NCBI RefSeq assembly: GCF_030690345.1
Contig: NZ_JAUYGV010000006.1
Span: 558,001 to 622,000 of the forward strand
Direction of reading: 5' to 3'
DNA from: Rheinheimera sp.
Lineage (GTDB): Bacteria; Pseudomonadota; Gammaproteobacteria; Enterobacterales; Alteromonadaceae
DNA length: 64,000 nt
The position numbers and the translations under genes are program-made. A model generated the notes under the pieces. It did not search any database and was not told the DNA's origin. It was given only the letters and a program-made list of their open reading frames with translations. Positions 51,555 through 60,895 of this stretch are shown here, one piece after another (the first letter of the stretch is position 1; each line of letters opens with the position of its first letter).

Positions 51555-52325
51555 ATGAGTAATTCAGCTCCGGTAAAAATCAGTGCTACAGATGTAAAGG
51601 TGTTTTACGGCGATAATCAGGCGCTGCATGGCATCAGCATGGATGTGTATCAGAATGAGGTTATCTCCTTTATCGGCCCGTCGGGGTGTGGTAAATCGAC
51701 CTTTTTACGTTGTATGAACCGGATGAACGATACCATAGAGCATTGCCGTGTTACCGGCAGTATTTTGCTTGATGGCCGTGATATTCATGAGCCGGCACTG
51801 GACGTGGTGCAACTGCGGGCGCAGGTGGGCATGGTGTTCCAAAAACCTAACCCGTTCCCGAAATCCATTTACGAAAACATCTCTTACGGACCGAAGTTGC
51901 ACGGCCTGGCAGAGCGCAAAGCCGATCTGGATGACATTGTGGAGTCCAGTCTGCGTCGCGCTGGTTTGTGGAATGAAGTAAAAGACCGGCTGGACCAACC
52001 CGGCACCGGTTTATCCGGTGGTCAGCAGCAACGTTTGTGTATTGCGCGCAGCATCGCAGTAAGCCCGGAAGTTATCCTGATGGATGAGCCTTGCTCGGCA
52101 CTGGATCCCATTGCTACCTCTATTATTGAAGAGTTGATTGACGAGCTGAAGCAAAACTTCACCATCGTTATTGTCACGCACAATATGCAGCAAGCTGCCA
52201 GGGTGTCAGATCGTACTGCCTTCTTCCATCTGGGTAACCTTATCGAGATCGGCAATACTAATGATGTGTTTACTAACCCGCAGCAAAAGCGCACCGAAGA
52301 CTATATTACCGGCCGCTATGGTTAA
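51555..52325 (+). CDS. pstB: Phosphate ABC transporter ATP-binding protein
   Basis: Walker [47 protein letters not shown]. Confidence 0.97.
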   Translation: MSNSAPVKISATDVKVFYGDNQALHGISMDVYQNEVISFIGPSGCGKSTFLRCMNRMNDTIEHCRVTGSILLDGRDIHEPALDVVQLRAQVGMVFQKPNPFPKSIYENISYGPKLHGLAERKADLDDIVESSLRRAGLWNEVKDRLDQPGTGLSGGQQQRLCIARSIAVSPEVILMDEPCSALDPIATSIIEELIDELKQNFTIVIVTHNMQQAARVSDRTAFFHLGNLIEIGNTNDVFTNPQQKRTEDYITGRYG

Positions 52326-52331
52326 GTGTTG

Positions 52332-52365
52332 TTAAGCGGCGACAGGATTTAAGCGGCGACAGGAT
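52332..52365 (+). repeat. Perfect 17-bp tandem duplication in pstB-phoU intergenic
   Basis: TTAAGCGGCGACAGGAT twice, 52332-52348 and 52349-52365. Confidence 0.95.
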
Positions 52366-52397
52366 AGTGGCGAAGACTAATTCAGGAGAGCGGCATT

Positions 52398-53123
52398 ATG
52401 CCAAATAGCAAAATCGGCGGCCATTATTCACAGGCCTATGATGAAGAATTACAGCAGGCAGTAGCGCGTTTAATGCAGATGGCAGAGCTGGCGCAGCAAC
52501 AGCTGGTCGATGCGTTGACGGCTTTTACCACCGCAGATATGAAACTGGCGCAACAGGTAAAAGACTTTGACCGGCGCGTGAATAATTTCGAAGTGGATAT
52601 TGACGAGCACTGCCTGGATATACTGGCACGGCGGCAACCGGCAGCCAGTGACTTACGCCTGGTACTGGCCGTATTAAAAAGTATTAACGACGTTGAGCGT
52701 ATAGGCGATTTAGCCAAACGTATTGCAAAAGCCTTGTTAAAAGAAGAGCCTGACAGCCGGCCGGCGACATCACAGTTGGATGCACTGGCGCAAATGGGAC
52801 AAAAAGTACTGCAGATGTTGCAGCGTGCTTTAGCGTCTTTTGAGCAAATGGACGCGGAAGCGGCGCTGGCGGTATTGCGCGAAGATAAAGCCATCGATGA
52901 TGATTACGCCCGCATTTTACAACACAGCCTCAACAGCATGATGCACGATGCCCAGCAAATCAGTGTCAGTCTGCAGATTTCACAAGTTGCCAAAGCGTTG
53001 GAGCGGGTGGGTGATCACGGGCGTAATATTTGCGAACATGCTATTTTCCTCAGTTTAGGTCGCAATGTTTCCCATCTTAGCGATGAAGAATTGCAGCAGG
53101 TCGTCGATAAAAAACGCAGTTAA
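52398..53123 (+). CDS. phoU: Phosphate signalling protein PhoU
   Basis: SQAYDEELQQAVARLMQMAELAQQQL; LKSINDVERIGDLAKRIAK; LERVGDHGRNICEHAIFL. Confidence 0.95.
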   Translation: MPNSKIGGHYSQAYDEELQQAVARLMQMAELAQQQLVDALTAFTTADMKLAQQVKDFDRRVNNFEVDIDEHCLDILARRQPAASDLRLVLAVLKSINDVERIGDLAKRIAKALLKEEPDSRPATSQLDALAQMGQKVLQMLQRALASFEQMDAEAALAVLREDKAIDDDYARILQHSLNSMMHDAQQISVSLQISQVAKALERVGDHGRNICEHAIFLSLGRNVSHLSDEELQQVVDKKRS

Positions 53124-53137
53124 ACAACATTTTTTGC

Positions 53138-53165
53138 AAAAAAAGGGGCTTTAGCCCCTTTTTTT
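53138..53165 (+). terminator. Rho-independent terminator after phoU
   Basis: AAAAAAAGGGGCTTTAGCCCCTTTTTTT. Confidence 0.88.
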
Positions 53166-53244
53166 ATAGCTGAACACGGCAGATTGCCGGCTATGCTGCT
53201 AATTTAATACATACTTTTCCTCAGAAAGTTCAAATTTTGGCTGT

Positions 53245-53313
53245 GGTCATAAAAACATCATTTAAAAGTCATAAATATGCCATCTTGTCATTTAACTGTC
53301 ATGAAATGGTCAT
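53245..53313 (+). promoter_or_regulatory. Extended Pho-box array upstream of the porin gene
   Basis: TCAT-type half-sites at 53247, 53258, 53269 (CCAT at 53280), then 53288, 53299, 53310; 11-bp steps within each group. Best box TTGTCATTTAACTGTCAT (53285-53302), 16/18. Confidence 0.75.
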
Positions 53314-53386
53314 ATTATGACGCCGTCATCAACAGCTGGCCGCTGACGATAGTAGCGATGAGCCGGTAATAACTCAGGTGCAGAGT

Positions 53387-54292
53387 ATGAAAAAAACATC
53401 AGTAGCATTAATAATGGCAGTAGCAGGCGTAGCAACAGCGCAAGCTGAGCCGGTAACACTATATGGCCAGCTGAATGTATCAGCGCAGTCCACAGATGAA
53501 GGCGAAGGCCGGTTCTCGGAGTTAAAAAGTAACAGTTCACGTTTTGGTTTAAAAGGCGATTATGCGCTGGAAGACGGTCTTACCCTGGTGTATCAGCTGG
53601 AGTGGGGCGTGGATTTGGCTGATGTCGGCGACGGTGACAACATCACTTCGCGCAATCAGTATGTCGGTCTGGCCGGTAACTTTGGTGAAATCCGTTTAGG
53701 CCGCCACGATACTGCACTGAAAGATGCACAGGGTAAAATCGATTTATTCAGTGATTACGAAGCCGACGTAAAAAACCTGTGGAAAGGCGAAGTACGCGCC
53801 AGCGATTCCATCACATACTACACGCCTACGTATAACGGTTTTGGTGTGCACTTAACCTATGTAATGGAAGATGCCGCTGACGCTGAAGATGCATACTCTG
53901 CCGCTGTATATTATGGTGATGAAAACCTGAAAAACAGTAACTTCTATGCAGCAGTAGCAGTCGATTCTGAGGTAAATGGCTACGATACGCTGCGCTTACA
54001 GGCTCTGGGTAAAGTATCAGGTATCAGGTTAGGCGCTATATTTCATCGTCAGGAAGATATTATCACCGGGCTGGAGCAAGATGGCTGGTTGGTAAGCGGT
54101 GCTTATCCACTGGGTAAAACTGAGTTAAAAGCCCAGTATCAGACGCTGGAAGATGACAATGCGATAAGTGTTGGTGCCGATTATAAAGCCGGCAAAAATA
54201 CCACTTTATTTGCCTGGTACAGCAGTTTTAACCTGGATACGCCAACACCGGACCGTGACTACCTGGCGGTGGGTATCAAGCATAAGTTTTAA
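53387..54292 (+). CDS. Gram-negative porin, phosphate-starvation type by context
   Basis: Signal peptide; EPVTLYGQLNVSAQ, SSRFGLKGDYALEDGLTLVYQLEWGVD, NQYVGLAGNFGEIRLGRHDTALKDA; C-terminal GIKHKF. Confidence 0.92.
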   Translation: MKKTSVALIMAVAGVATAQAEPVTLYGQLNVSAQSTDEGEGRFSELKSNSSRFGLKGDYALEDGLTLVYQLEWGVDLADVGDGDNITSRNQYVGLAGNFGEIRLGRHDTALKDAQGKIDLFSDYEADVKNLWKGEVRASDSITYYTPTYNGFGVHLTYVMEDAADAEDAYSAAVYYGDENLKNSNFYAAVAVDSEVNGYDTLRLQALGKVSGIRLGAIFHRQEDIITGLEQDGWLVSGAYPLGKTELKAQYQTLEDDNAISVGADYKAGKNTTLFAWYSSFNLDTPTPDRDYLAVGIKHKF

Positions 54293-54323
54293 TTGAGCAT
54301 AAGTTGTAATCTGCTTTGCAATA

Positions 54324-54350
54324 AAAACGCCGGCTGTCAGCCGGCGTTTT
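54324..54350. terminator. Rho-independent terminator between convergent genes
   Basis: AAAACGCCGGCTGTCAGCCGGCGTTTT. Confidence 0.8.
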
Positions 54351-54368
54351 GAGTTAGCAGTAACCTGC

Positions 54369-57029
54369 TTAGTATTTGTACGAGAAGCTTAAGCTATAGC
54401 TTTGGCCTTCGATACGTTTTTGCAGTACTTCACCTTGCTGCAGAATTTCAACATCTTCATCCAGCAGGTTTTTCAGCCCCAGTTTCACTGTCATACTTTC
54501 CAGTGGCGTATAGCTGTATGTGAAATCCAGCGAGTTAAACGGTTGCTCATAGGCATCGTCTTTGTCATTAACACCGGCAAAAGCAATGCGTTTGCCAAAC
54601 ACGTTGTAGGTAAAGGTAGCGTTGTGCTGGTTGTTGTCTGAGTCAAAACCCAGTTGCAGGTTAGCGACATATTTTGAGTGACCGCTTAGCCCGCGCTCAA
54701 AATTAGTCAGGTCGGCGCCCGGGAATGACTGGATTTTAATTTCTGACTCACTGACTGTCAGGTTACCGGCAACAAAGAAGTTATCAGCCAGTTGGCCAAA
54801 GTCACCACCAAACATATCCAACTGTTGCAGAAACTCAGTTTCAATACCGTACAGGTTGCCGCTTTGTGCATTGCGGAACGACATTAGCAGGTTACCGTCA
54901 GAGCCGGACAGCTCTATGGCTTCAATCGGGTTATCCAGATCTTTGTAGAACACGCCAACACTGTAGTTACTGTTGTCGTAGTACCACTCTAAGCGGGCAT
55001 CAACGCTGGTAATATCGGTGCTTTTTAAGCCGGCAAAACCGGTTACTTTAAAGTCGGTAAGCGGGTCAACGTATAATACCGGGGTGACTTCACGTAAGTC
55101 CGGCCGCACCACTGTCTGGCTGTAACCAAACCGCGCTTGTAAATCATCGTTTATAAACCAGGTTAAGGATAACGCCGGATAAAAGCCGTCTTCCTGTAAT
55201 ACTGAGTCGATGATATTGCCGCTGATTTCGCCATCTGCGGTTAACGGCAGTGAAATTTGCTTAAAGTCTTCATAACGCACGCCTAAGTTCAGGCGGAACT
55301 TGTAATCGTAGTTCAGCTCCAGTGCGCCATAGCCGGCATCAATCATCTGTGCTGCCAGATAATCATCCGCTTGTGTAGTCACGTTGGAGATCTTAAAGCC
55401 GTTGGCTGCGTCCAGAATATTGTCGTTTGAGAAAATCTCTGAGAAGCTGCCGGATAACTGCTCAAGGCTGTAACCTACGGTGTCAAAGTTAAAACGATCG
55501 GTTTGCGCGTTACGGTTACGTTCAAAGTAGCTGTAGCCGCCGCTTAAGGTCATTTCGGCTTTACCCAGCGTCAATGGCAATTTGGCATTCCAGCTTAAGT
55601 TTTCCGTGTTGTCTTTCATATCGCCGAAGCTGTAATTTACCGCATTTTGGTTACGGCGCAGGAAAGAAGTCACGGAACCATCAGCCTGAGTTTCATTCAG
55701 GTAGCGGTATTCTACTTCGCCCGGCGCATAGCGGCGTGCTTTGGCGTCGGTATACTGCCAGTCTACGGCTAAGTCCATCAGGAACGGAAAGTTATGTTTA
55801 CCACGTACCTGATTACTTAACATGGTACGTTCTTCATACAATATAGAGGTGTCGGTGTTAGAGCGATTGTTCTCGTTTATCGTCTCTATACTGTCGCCGT
55901 TTTTAATTTTAATTTCGTCTTTGGTATCGCGCAGATAAATGGTGGCCGTTTCTAAGCGGTGATCCACGCCCAGCTCTAAACCAAAGTTCAGCATGCCGGA
56001 CAGTTTTACCTGATGTTCGGTACCTTTAATATCGTCATAACGGTTTAGCGGCACCAGGTTGGCACCAGACACAGAGTAATAACGTTCCTGCTCGTCGATA
56101 TTCTGCGTTGAACGGTCATAACTCAGGCCGGTCATTACGCCAAATACCACGTTTTGCGCCAGTTCAAAGCGGTCGCCAAAGGACACACTGCCGTCAAAAT
56201 CCGGCTTTACGCTTTTGCGGCTGATATCAATATCGCGGTTAAAGGCCGTACCCAGCTCGCGTACTATGGTATCTGCCTGCGCGAGGTTGTCGGCGTTAAT
56301 GCCACCTAAAGCTTCAGCAATATTAACCGGAGTTAAAATGCCGTATTGGGCCTGAGCGGCTGCCAGGTCAGGTGAAATACCGCGTAAGCCATCATCTTTG
56401 CCGCGCCAGTCATCGCCGCCACCGGCATAATCAAAGCCGTCGTCGCTGTTCAGGCTGTTATAGCCGGTACCAACAGAGATATTAAAACTGGTTTGCAGCG
56501 GAATGGCTGCGGTGCGGATATTCACATTACCGCCACCAAAGGCTGCCGGCAGTTCCGGCGAATAGGCTTTTTGTACCACTAAGCTTTCAATAATACCGGC
56601 CGGAAACATATCCAGCGGAATAACATTACGGGTAGGGTCCGGGCTTGGTACCAGGGCGCCGTTAAGCAAGGTGCTGGAGTAGCGCTCGCCTAAACCACGC
56701 ACATAAATAAACTTATCTTTTACCAGGGTTAAACCGGTTACACGGCGCAGTGCGGTGGCGGCATTGCTGTCACCGGCGCGCGAAATTTGCTCCATGCCAA
56801 GCAGTTCGGCAACATAAGGTTGCTCACGACGCTCTGCTGCGGCAGAGGCGGCTGAACTCATCAGACGGCCGGATACAGAAATACGTTCAACATCTTCTTC
56901 ATTTTGTGCCGGTTGTGGCTGTGTTTCCTGCGCTACAGCGCCCAGCGACACCAGCGCGGTTGCCGTGCTAAGGGCCAGCAACACACTGCGGCCAACACGA
57001 CTGAAATTAAACTTTTGCATGCTGCTCAT
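54369..57029 (-). CDS. TonB-dependent receptor in Pho locus
   Basis: Signal peptide; plug motifs ALRRVTGLTLVKDKFIYVRGLGERYSSTLLNG; barrel; C-terminal SFSYKY. Confidence 0.9.
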   Translation of the reverse strand: MSSMQKFNFSRVGRSVLLALSTATALVSLGAVAQETQPQPAQNEEDVERISVSGRLMSSAASAAAERREQPYVAELLGMEQISRAGDSNAATALRRVTGLTLVKDKFIYVRGLGERYSSTLLNGALVPSPDPTRNVIPLDMFPAGIIESLVVQKAYSPELPAAFGGGNVNIRTAAIPLQTSFNISVGTGYNSLNSDDGFDYAGGGDDWRGKDDGLRGISPDLAAAQAQYGILTPVNIAEALGGINADNLAQADTIVRELGTAFNRDIDISRKSVKPDFDGSVSFGDRFELAQNVVFGVMTGLSYDRSTQNIDEQERYYSVSGANLVPLNRYDDIKGTEHQVKLSGMLNFGLELGVDHRLETATIYLRDTKDEIKIKNGDSIETINENNRSNTDTSILYEERTMLSNQVRGKHNFPFLMDLAVDWQYTDAKARRYAPGEVEYRYLNETQADGSVTSFLRRNQNAVNYSFGDMKDNTENLSWNAKLPLTLGKAEMTLSGGYSYFERNRNAQTDRFNFDTVGYSLEQLSGSFSEIFSNDNILDAANGFKISNVTTQADDYLAAQMIDAGYGALELNYDYKFRLNLGVRYEDFKQISLPLTADGEISGNIIDSVLQEDGFYPALSLTWFINDDLQARFGYSQTVVRPDLREVTPVLYVDPLTDFKVTGFAGLKSTDITSVDARLEWYYDNSNYSVGVFYKDLDNPIEAIELSGSDGNLLMSFRNAQSGNLYGIETEFLQQLDMFGGDFGQLADNFFVAGNLTVSESEIKIQSFPGADLTNFERGLSGHSKYVANLQLGFDSDNNQHNATFTYNVFGKRIAFAGVNDKDDAYEQPFNSLDFTYSYTPLESMTVKLGLKNLLDEDVEILQQGEVLQKRIEGQSYSLSFSYKY

Positions 57030-57112
57030 CTGAACTTTGTCCTATCAGCTTGTACTGTTACTTCTGCGTTGCACCAAACCGCTAACTGGCGGGCTCAATG
57101 CAGTGGAATAAA

Positions 57113-57144
57113 AAAACACTGCCAGGCAAAACCCGGCAGTGTTT
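57113..57144 (-). terminator. Rho-independent terminator after the lipoprotein gene
   Basis: Minus strand AAACACTGCC-GGGTTTTGCCT-GGCAGTGTTTTTTT. Confidence 0.75.
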
Positions 57145-57151
57145 GTTGCTG

Positions 57152-59830
57152 TTAGTCGTCTAAACCGACGGCCCAGCCTGCAGTCCAGTCATTAGCGGCA
57201 TCTACTGCACCGATAAAGTCTACTGCTTCAAAGAAATCATCTACCGCAGTCATATCTTTTGGCGCCGTTGTATCGATAGTAAAGATACCGTCCAGTACCG
57301 CGGCCTGGTTAGCGGCCAGACTGTTACCGTCTTGAGCCAGGAACCATTGCTCTGTGGTGGTGCCGTTACCCAGGTCGCCCACGGTAGGTTCGTTACAGGC
57401 AAGAACCGAATTGGTCATTTCCAAAGAGCCATCGATAGCGAAAGCTTTAGTTTCGGTTGAATCAAGCTCCAGACATTCGCCCATGCCGGCAGGGCCGGTG
57501 ATAACAAAGTTATGTAGCTTGGCATTGGTACCGGCGCGCAGTATTACCCCTTCAGAGTCATCCTCACCGTCAAAGTTATTACCAATAATGGTCATATTGG
57601 CGATAGTCGGGTTAGATACCGGTGTAGCAGTCAGATTGTTGGACTGGTTATCCGCTTCAATACCGCGGTTAGATTTAGAGTCATCTGCGCCGTGTTTTAC
57701 CAGCACAAATTGCAGCTTACCGCGATAGCCATCGGCCCAATCTACTGAGTCATCACCGTTCGAAGTCAGTACCACGTTTTTACAGTTAACGGCGCCACCG
57801 AACATTTCAATGCCGTCATCCACGTTCTGATGTACCTGAATATTTGAACACTGAGTACCTGAACCAACACCGGCGAAAGTAATACCGTTTAACTCGTTGT
57901 CCGGGATAACTTCAAAGCCGGCGTGTTTTACTACTACGTAGTTTAGTGTGCCACTGTTGTCTTCCCAATCGCCGCCACCGTAAGGACCGGCGTTACCTTC
58001 AGCTTCAACTAAGCAGCTGTCTAAATCGGCCTGATCAGCGCACTTAGTGCTGGGAGCTTTACCCAGTAATACCAGGCCACCCCATTGGCCGGCAGCCGTT
58101 GGTGAACCGATAACATCCTGTACAGACGTCATTACTATAGGGTTAGTGGCCGTGCCGTTGGCTTCAATTTTCGAGCCGCGGGTTACCACAAGGAAATCAG
58201 CACCTGATTTACCGAAGATGGTTACGCCAGGTTGCACGGTTAAAGTAGCAGCGGTAGTGTTATCAACACCGATACGTACACGACCATCTAATACATAGTC
58301 TGCACCGGCAGCCAGCGTGATGTTAGTGGTAATATCGCCGGTTAACTGGCAGTTTAAGCGGCCGGTTAAGCTGTTTACTTCGTTGGTGCCGGCAGGGCAA
58401 GCCGCTAAGTCATCTTCCGGGTGTATGCCAACTGTCCAGCCGACAGTCCAGTCTTCTGTGCCGTCAAAAGCGCCGATATAGTCAACGTTGTCAAACCAGG
58501 CGTCAACGTTATTGGCTACGTTATAGCCGCCGCCTAAAGCCGGCGAATTTGGTGCCGGTACATAGCCACCTAATAATGCATCACCAACGATATTGCCGGG
58601 TTGGTCGCGGAACCAGGCATCAGCGTCCAGGGTTTCCACATCATTGTCGTCGACAGAGTTTTTAAATGGTTCAGCGCAGTCGATAATGGAGTTACGGAAG
58701 ATGATTTCACCGTTACCGGCATTGGTAACAGACTCATCACTGTTGATTTCAAAGCACTCACCCATACCCGCCGGGCCGGTAATGATGAAGTTGTATAATT
58801 CACCGGCGGTACCAGCGCGCAGCAACACACCTTCTGAATCGTCTTCGCCATCAAAGTTATTACCAATAATGGTCATATTGGCGATACGTGGCTTGGATAC
58901 CGGCTCAGCAGTAAAGTTACCTGACTGGTTATCGGCTTCAATACCACGGTTAGCTTTAGTATCATTTGGATTGTGGCGTACTAATACATGCTGCATACGG
59001 CCGCTCCAGCCATCTGCCCAATCCAGTGAATCGTCGCGGTTGCCGGTTAATACTACATACTTGGCATCTACTGTACCGCCGAAGAATTCCACACCGTCAT
59101 CCAGGTTATTATGTACCTGGATATATTCCACTTCTGTACCACGACCAACACCGGCAAAGGTAATACCGTTCAGCTCGTTATCCGGAATAACTTCAAAACC
59201 GGCATAACGCACCTGCACATATTTCAGTGCACCGCTGTCATCATCTTCATCTGCGCCGCCGTATGGGCCGGCTTCGCCTTCGGCCTGAATTTCACAGCTT
59301 TCCAGTGCAGCCTGATCACATTTGTTACTCGGTGCATTACCCAGCAATACCAGGCCACCCCATTCAGCGGTAGATTCTTCATCCGACAAACCCAGCATAT
59401 CGTTAACCGATGTCATTACGATAGGTGCATTTACTGTACCCACCGCCTGGATTTTTGAACCACGGGCAACTACTAAGTAATCAGCGCCGCTTTTACCAAA
59501 TACATAAGTACCAGGCTCGATAGTTAAAGTAGCGCTATCGGCGTTGTCATTACCTACAGTAACCTTGCCGCTTAATGACCAGGCGATATCGGCGGTTAAA
59601 CGGGTATCGCTGGTAATGGTGCCGCTGATTTCACATACGGTTTTATCTACACCTGCAAGGCTGCTGCCTTCAGTGGCAAAGGCAGGGCAATCTGCAGTTG
59701 GTGGTGGCGTGCCGCCATTACCGTTGTCATCGCCACCAGCATTCACTACCAAGTCGCCACCACAGCCAGCCAGTGCCAGTGCTGACGCTATCGCGCTTAG
59801 TTTTAATAGTTTGCGTAAAGCCATTACCAT
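57152..59830 (-). CDS. Large exported lipoprotein with two tandem beta-helix-like halves
   Basis: Lipobox LALAGCGGD; two similar ~400-aa halves containing FGKSGADYLVV/FGKSGADFLVV, WGGLVLLGNAPS/WGGLVLLGKAPS and MTIIGNNFDGEDDSEG in both. Confidence 0.85.
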   Translation of the reverse strand: MVMALRKLLKLSAIASALALAGCGGDLVVNAGGDDNGNGGTPPPTADCPAFATEGSSLAGVDKTVCEISGTITSDTRLTADIAWSLSGKVTVGNDNADSATLTIEPGTYVFGKSGADYLVVARGSKIQAVGTVNAPIVMTSVNDMLGLSDEESTAEWGGLVLLGNAPSNKCDQAALESCEIQAEGEAGPYGGADEDDDSGALKYVQVRYAGFEVIPDNELNGITFAGVGRGTEVEYIQVHNNLDDGVEFFGGTVDAKYVVLTGNRDDSLDWADGWSGRMQHVLVRHNPNDTKANRGIEADNQSGNFTAEPVSKPRIANMTIIGNNFDGEDDSEGVLLRAGTAGELYNFIITGPAGMGECFEINSDESVTNAGNGEIIFRNSIIDCAEPFKNSVDDNDVETLDADAWFRDQPGNIVGDALLGGYVPAPNSPALGGGYNVANNVDAWFDNVDYIGAFDGTEDWTVGWTVGIHPEDDLAACPAGTNEVNSLTGRLNCQLTGDITTNITLAAGADYVLDGRVRIGVDNTTAATLTVQPGVTIFGKSGADFLVVTRGSKIEANGTATNPIVMTSVQDVIGSPTAAGQWGGLVLLGKAPSTKCADQADLDSCLVEAEGNAGPYGGGDWEDNSGTLNYVVVKHAGFEVIPDNELNGITFAGVGSGTQCSNIQVHQNVDDGIEMFGGAVNCKNVVLTSNGDDSVDWADGYRGKLQFVLVKHGADDSKSNRGIEADNQSNNLTATPVSNPTIANMTIIGNNFDGEDDSEGVILRAGTNAKLHNFVITGPAGMGECLELDSTETKAFAIDGSLEMTNSVLACNEPTVGDLGNGTTTEQWFLAQDGNSLAANQAAVLDGIFTIDTTAPKDMTAVDDFFEAVDFIGAVDAANDWTAGWAVGLDD

Positions 59831-59890
59831 CTCTCCATTGAGTTGTTATAGGTCGTGCGTAATAAGTTGGGTGCACCCTACAACAGGGAA

Positions 59891-59908
59891 ATGACGCTTT
59901 TATTACAC
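59891..59908 (-). promoter_or_regulatory. Candidate Pho box for the lipoprotein gene
   Basis: Minus strand GTGTAATAAAAGCGTCAT, 14/18, about 60 bp upstream of the start at 59830. Confidence 0.45.
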
Positions 59909-59916
59909 TTTTGCGG

Positions 59917-59934
59917 CTGTCATATTACGGTCAC
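59917..59934 (+). promoter_or_regulatory. Candidate Pho box in lipoprotein-phoB intergenic region
   Basis: CTGTCATATTACGGTCAC, 16/18 against consensus. Confidence 0.6.
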
Positions 59935-59968
59935 AGCAGCAGCTGTTAACATTGGGGTGGCAGCGCGA

Positions 59969-59997
59969 CTGTCAAAAAAAATTCATCTAAGTGTCAC
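59969..59997 (+). promoter_or_regulatory. Candidate degenerate Pho-box array
   Basis: TCA-type half-sites at 59972, 59983 and 59994, 11-bp spaced. Confidence 0.4.
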
Positions 59998-60093
59998 GGG
60001 ATACGCCACAGCTGATGTTTAAATTTTGTGAATTATGTATTTTATTTGCGTTACTTTTGCGCTGAGGCCGGATGAGCAAAGATTAACCGTGTG

Positions 60094-60111
60094 TTTTCAT
60101 AAAAATGTCAT
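60094..60111 (+). promoter_or_regulatory. Candidate Pho box upstream of phoB
   Basis: TTTTCATAAAAATGTCAT, 15/18 against consensus, 80 bp before the phoB start. Confidence 0.65.
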
Positions 60112-60191
60112 AAACTGCAGCAATACTATGCGCAGTAGATAGTTAGAACAGTGCCGGCACAGTAGCCGGGTAACAGAGTGTGGTGGATGCT

Positions 60192-60878
60192 ATGGCAAGA
60201 AAGATCCTGGTGGTGGAAGATGAAGCCCCGATCCGCGATATGTTGTGTTTTGTACTGGAACAAAATGGTTATCAGGCAACAACAGCTGAAGATTATGATT
60301 CGGCAATTAATGCCCTGATGGAACCCTACCCGGATTTAGTGTTACTGGATTGGATGTTGCCCGGCGGCAGCGGTATTCAGATCGCGAAAAAAATGAAACA
60401 ACACGAGCTGACGCGCAATATCCCGATTATTATGATCACCGCCCGCGGTGAGGAAGAAGACAAAGTACGCGGCCTTGAAGTCGGCGCCGACGACTACGTT
60501 ACCAAACCGTTTTCACCGAAAGAACTGATGGCACGTATTAAAGCGGTGATCCGCCGCGTGGCGCCAACCAGCCTGGACGAAGTAATAGAAGTGCAGGGCT
60601 TAAAGCTGGACCCGGTATCGCACCGTGTGATGGCTTCCGATCAGGCACTGGATATGGGGCCAACCGAGTTTCGTTTACTGCATTTCTTTATGACCCATCC
60701 GGAGCGGGTATACAGCCGCGAACAGTTGCTGGACCATGTATGGGGCACTAATGTGTATGTGGAAGACCGCACTGTTGATGTGCATATCCGCCGCCTGCGC
60801 AAAGCGATTTCTATTGCCGGACATGATAGATTAGTGCAAACCGTGCGGGGCTCCGGCTACCGTTTCTCTGCCAAGTAA
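60192..60878 (+). CDS. phoB: Phosphate regulon response regulator PhoB
   Basis: [37 protein letters not shown]; winged-helix effector [13 protein letters not shown]; start at 60192 preferred over GTG 60180. Confidence 0.95.
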   Translation: MARKILVVEDEAPIRDMLCFVLEQNGYQATTAEDYDSAINALMEPYPDLVLLDWMLPGGSGIQIAKKMKQHELTRNIPIIMITARGEEEDKVRGLEVGADDYVTKPFSPKELMARIKAVIRRVAPTSLDEVIEVQGLKLDPVSHRVMASDQALDMGPTEFRLLHFFMTHPERVYSREQLLDHVWGTNVYVEDRTVDVHIRRLRKAISIAGHDRLVQTVRGSGYRFSAK

Positions 60879-60895
60879 GGTTATATACCAACGCT

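Noticed and set aside
58593-59207. 204-aa plus-strand ORF and similar ORF at 57354-57728
   Set aside because: Antisense to the duplicated lipoprotein; the resemblance between these two shadow ORFs reflects the duplication on the coding strand.
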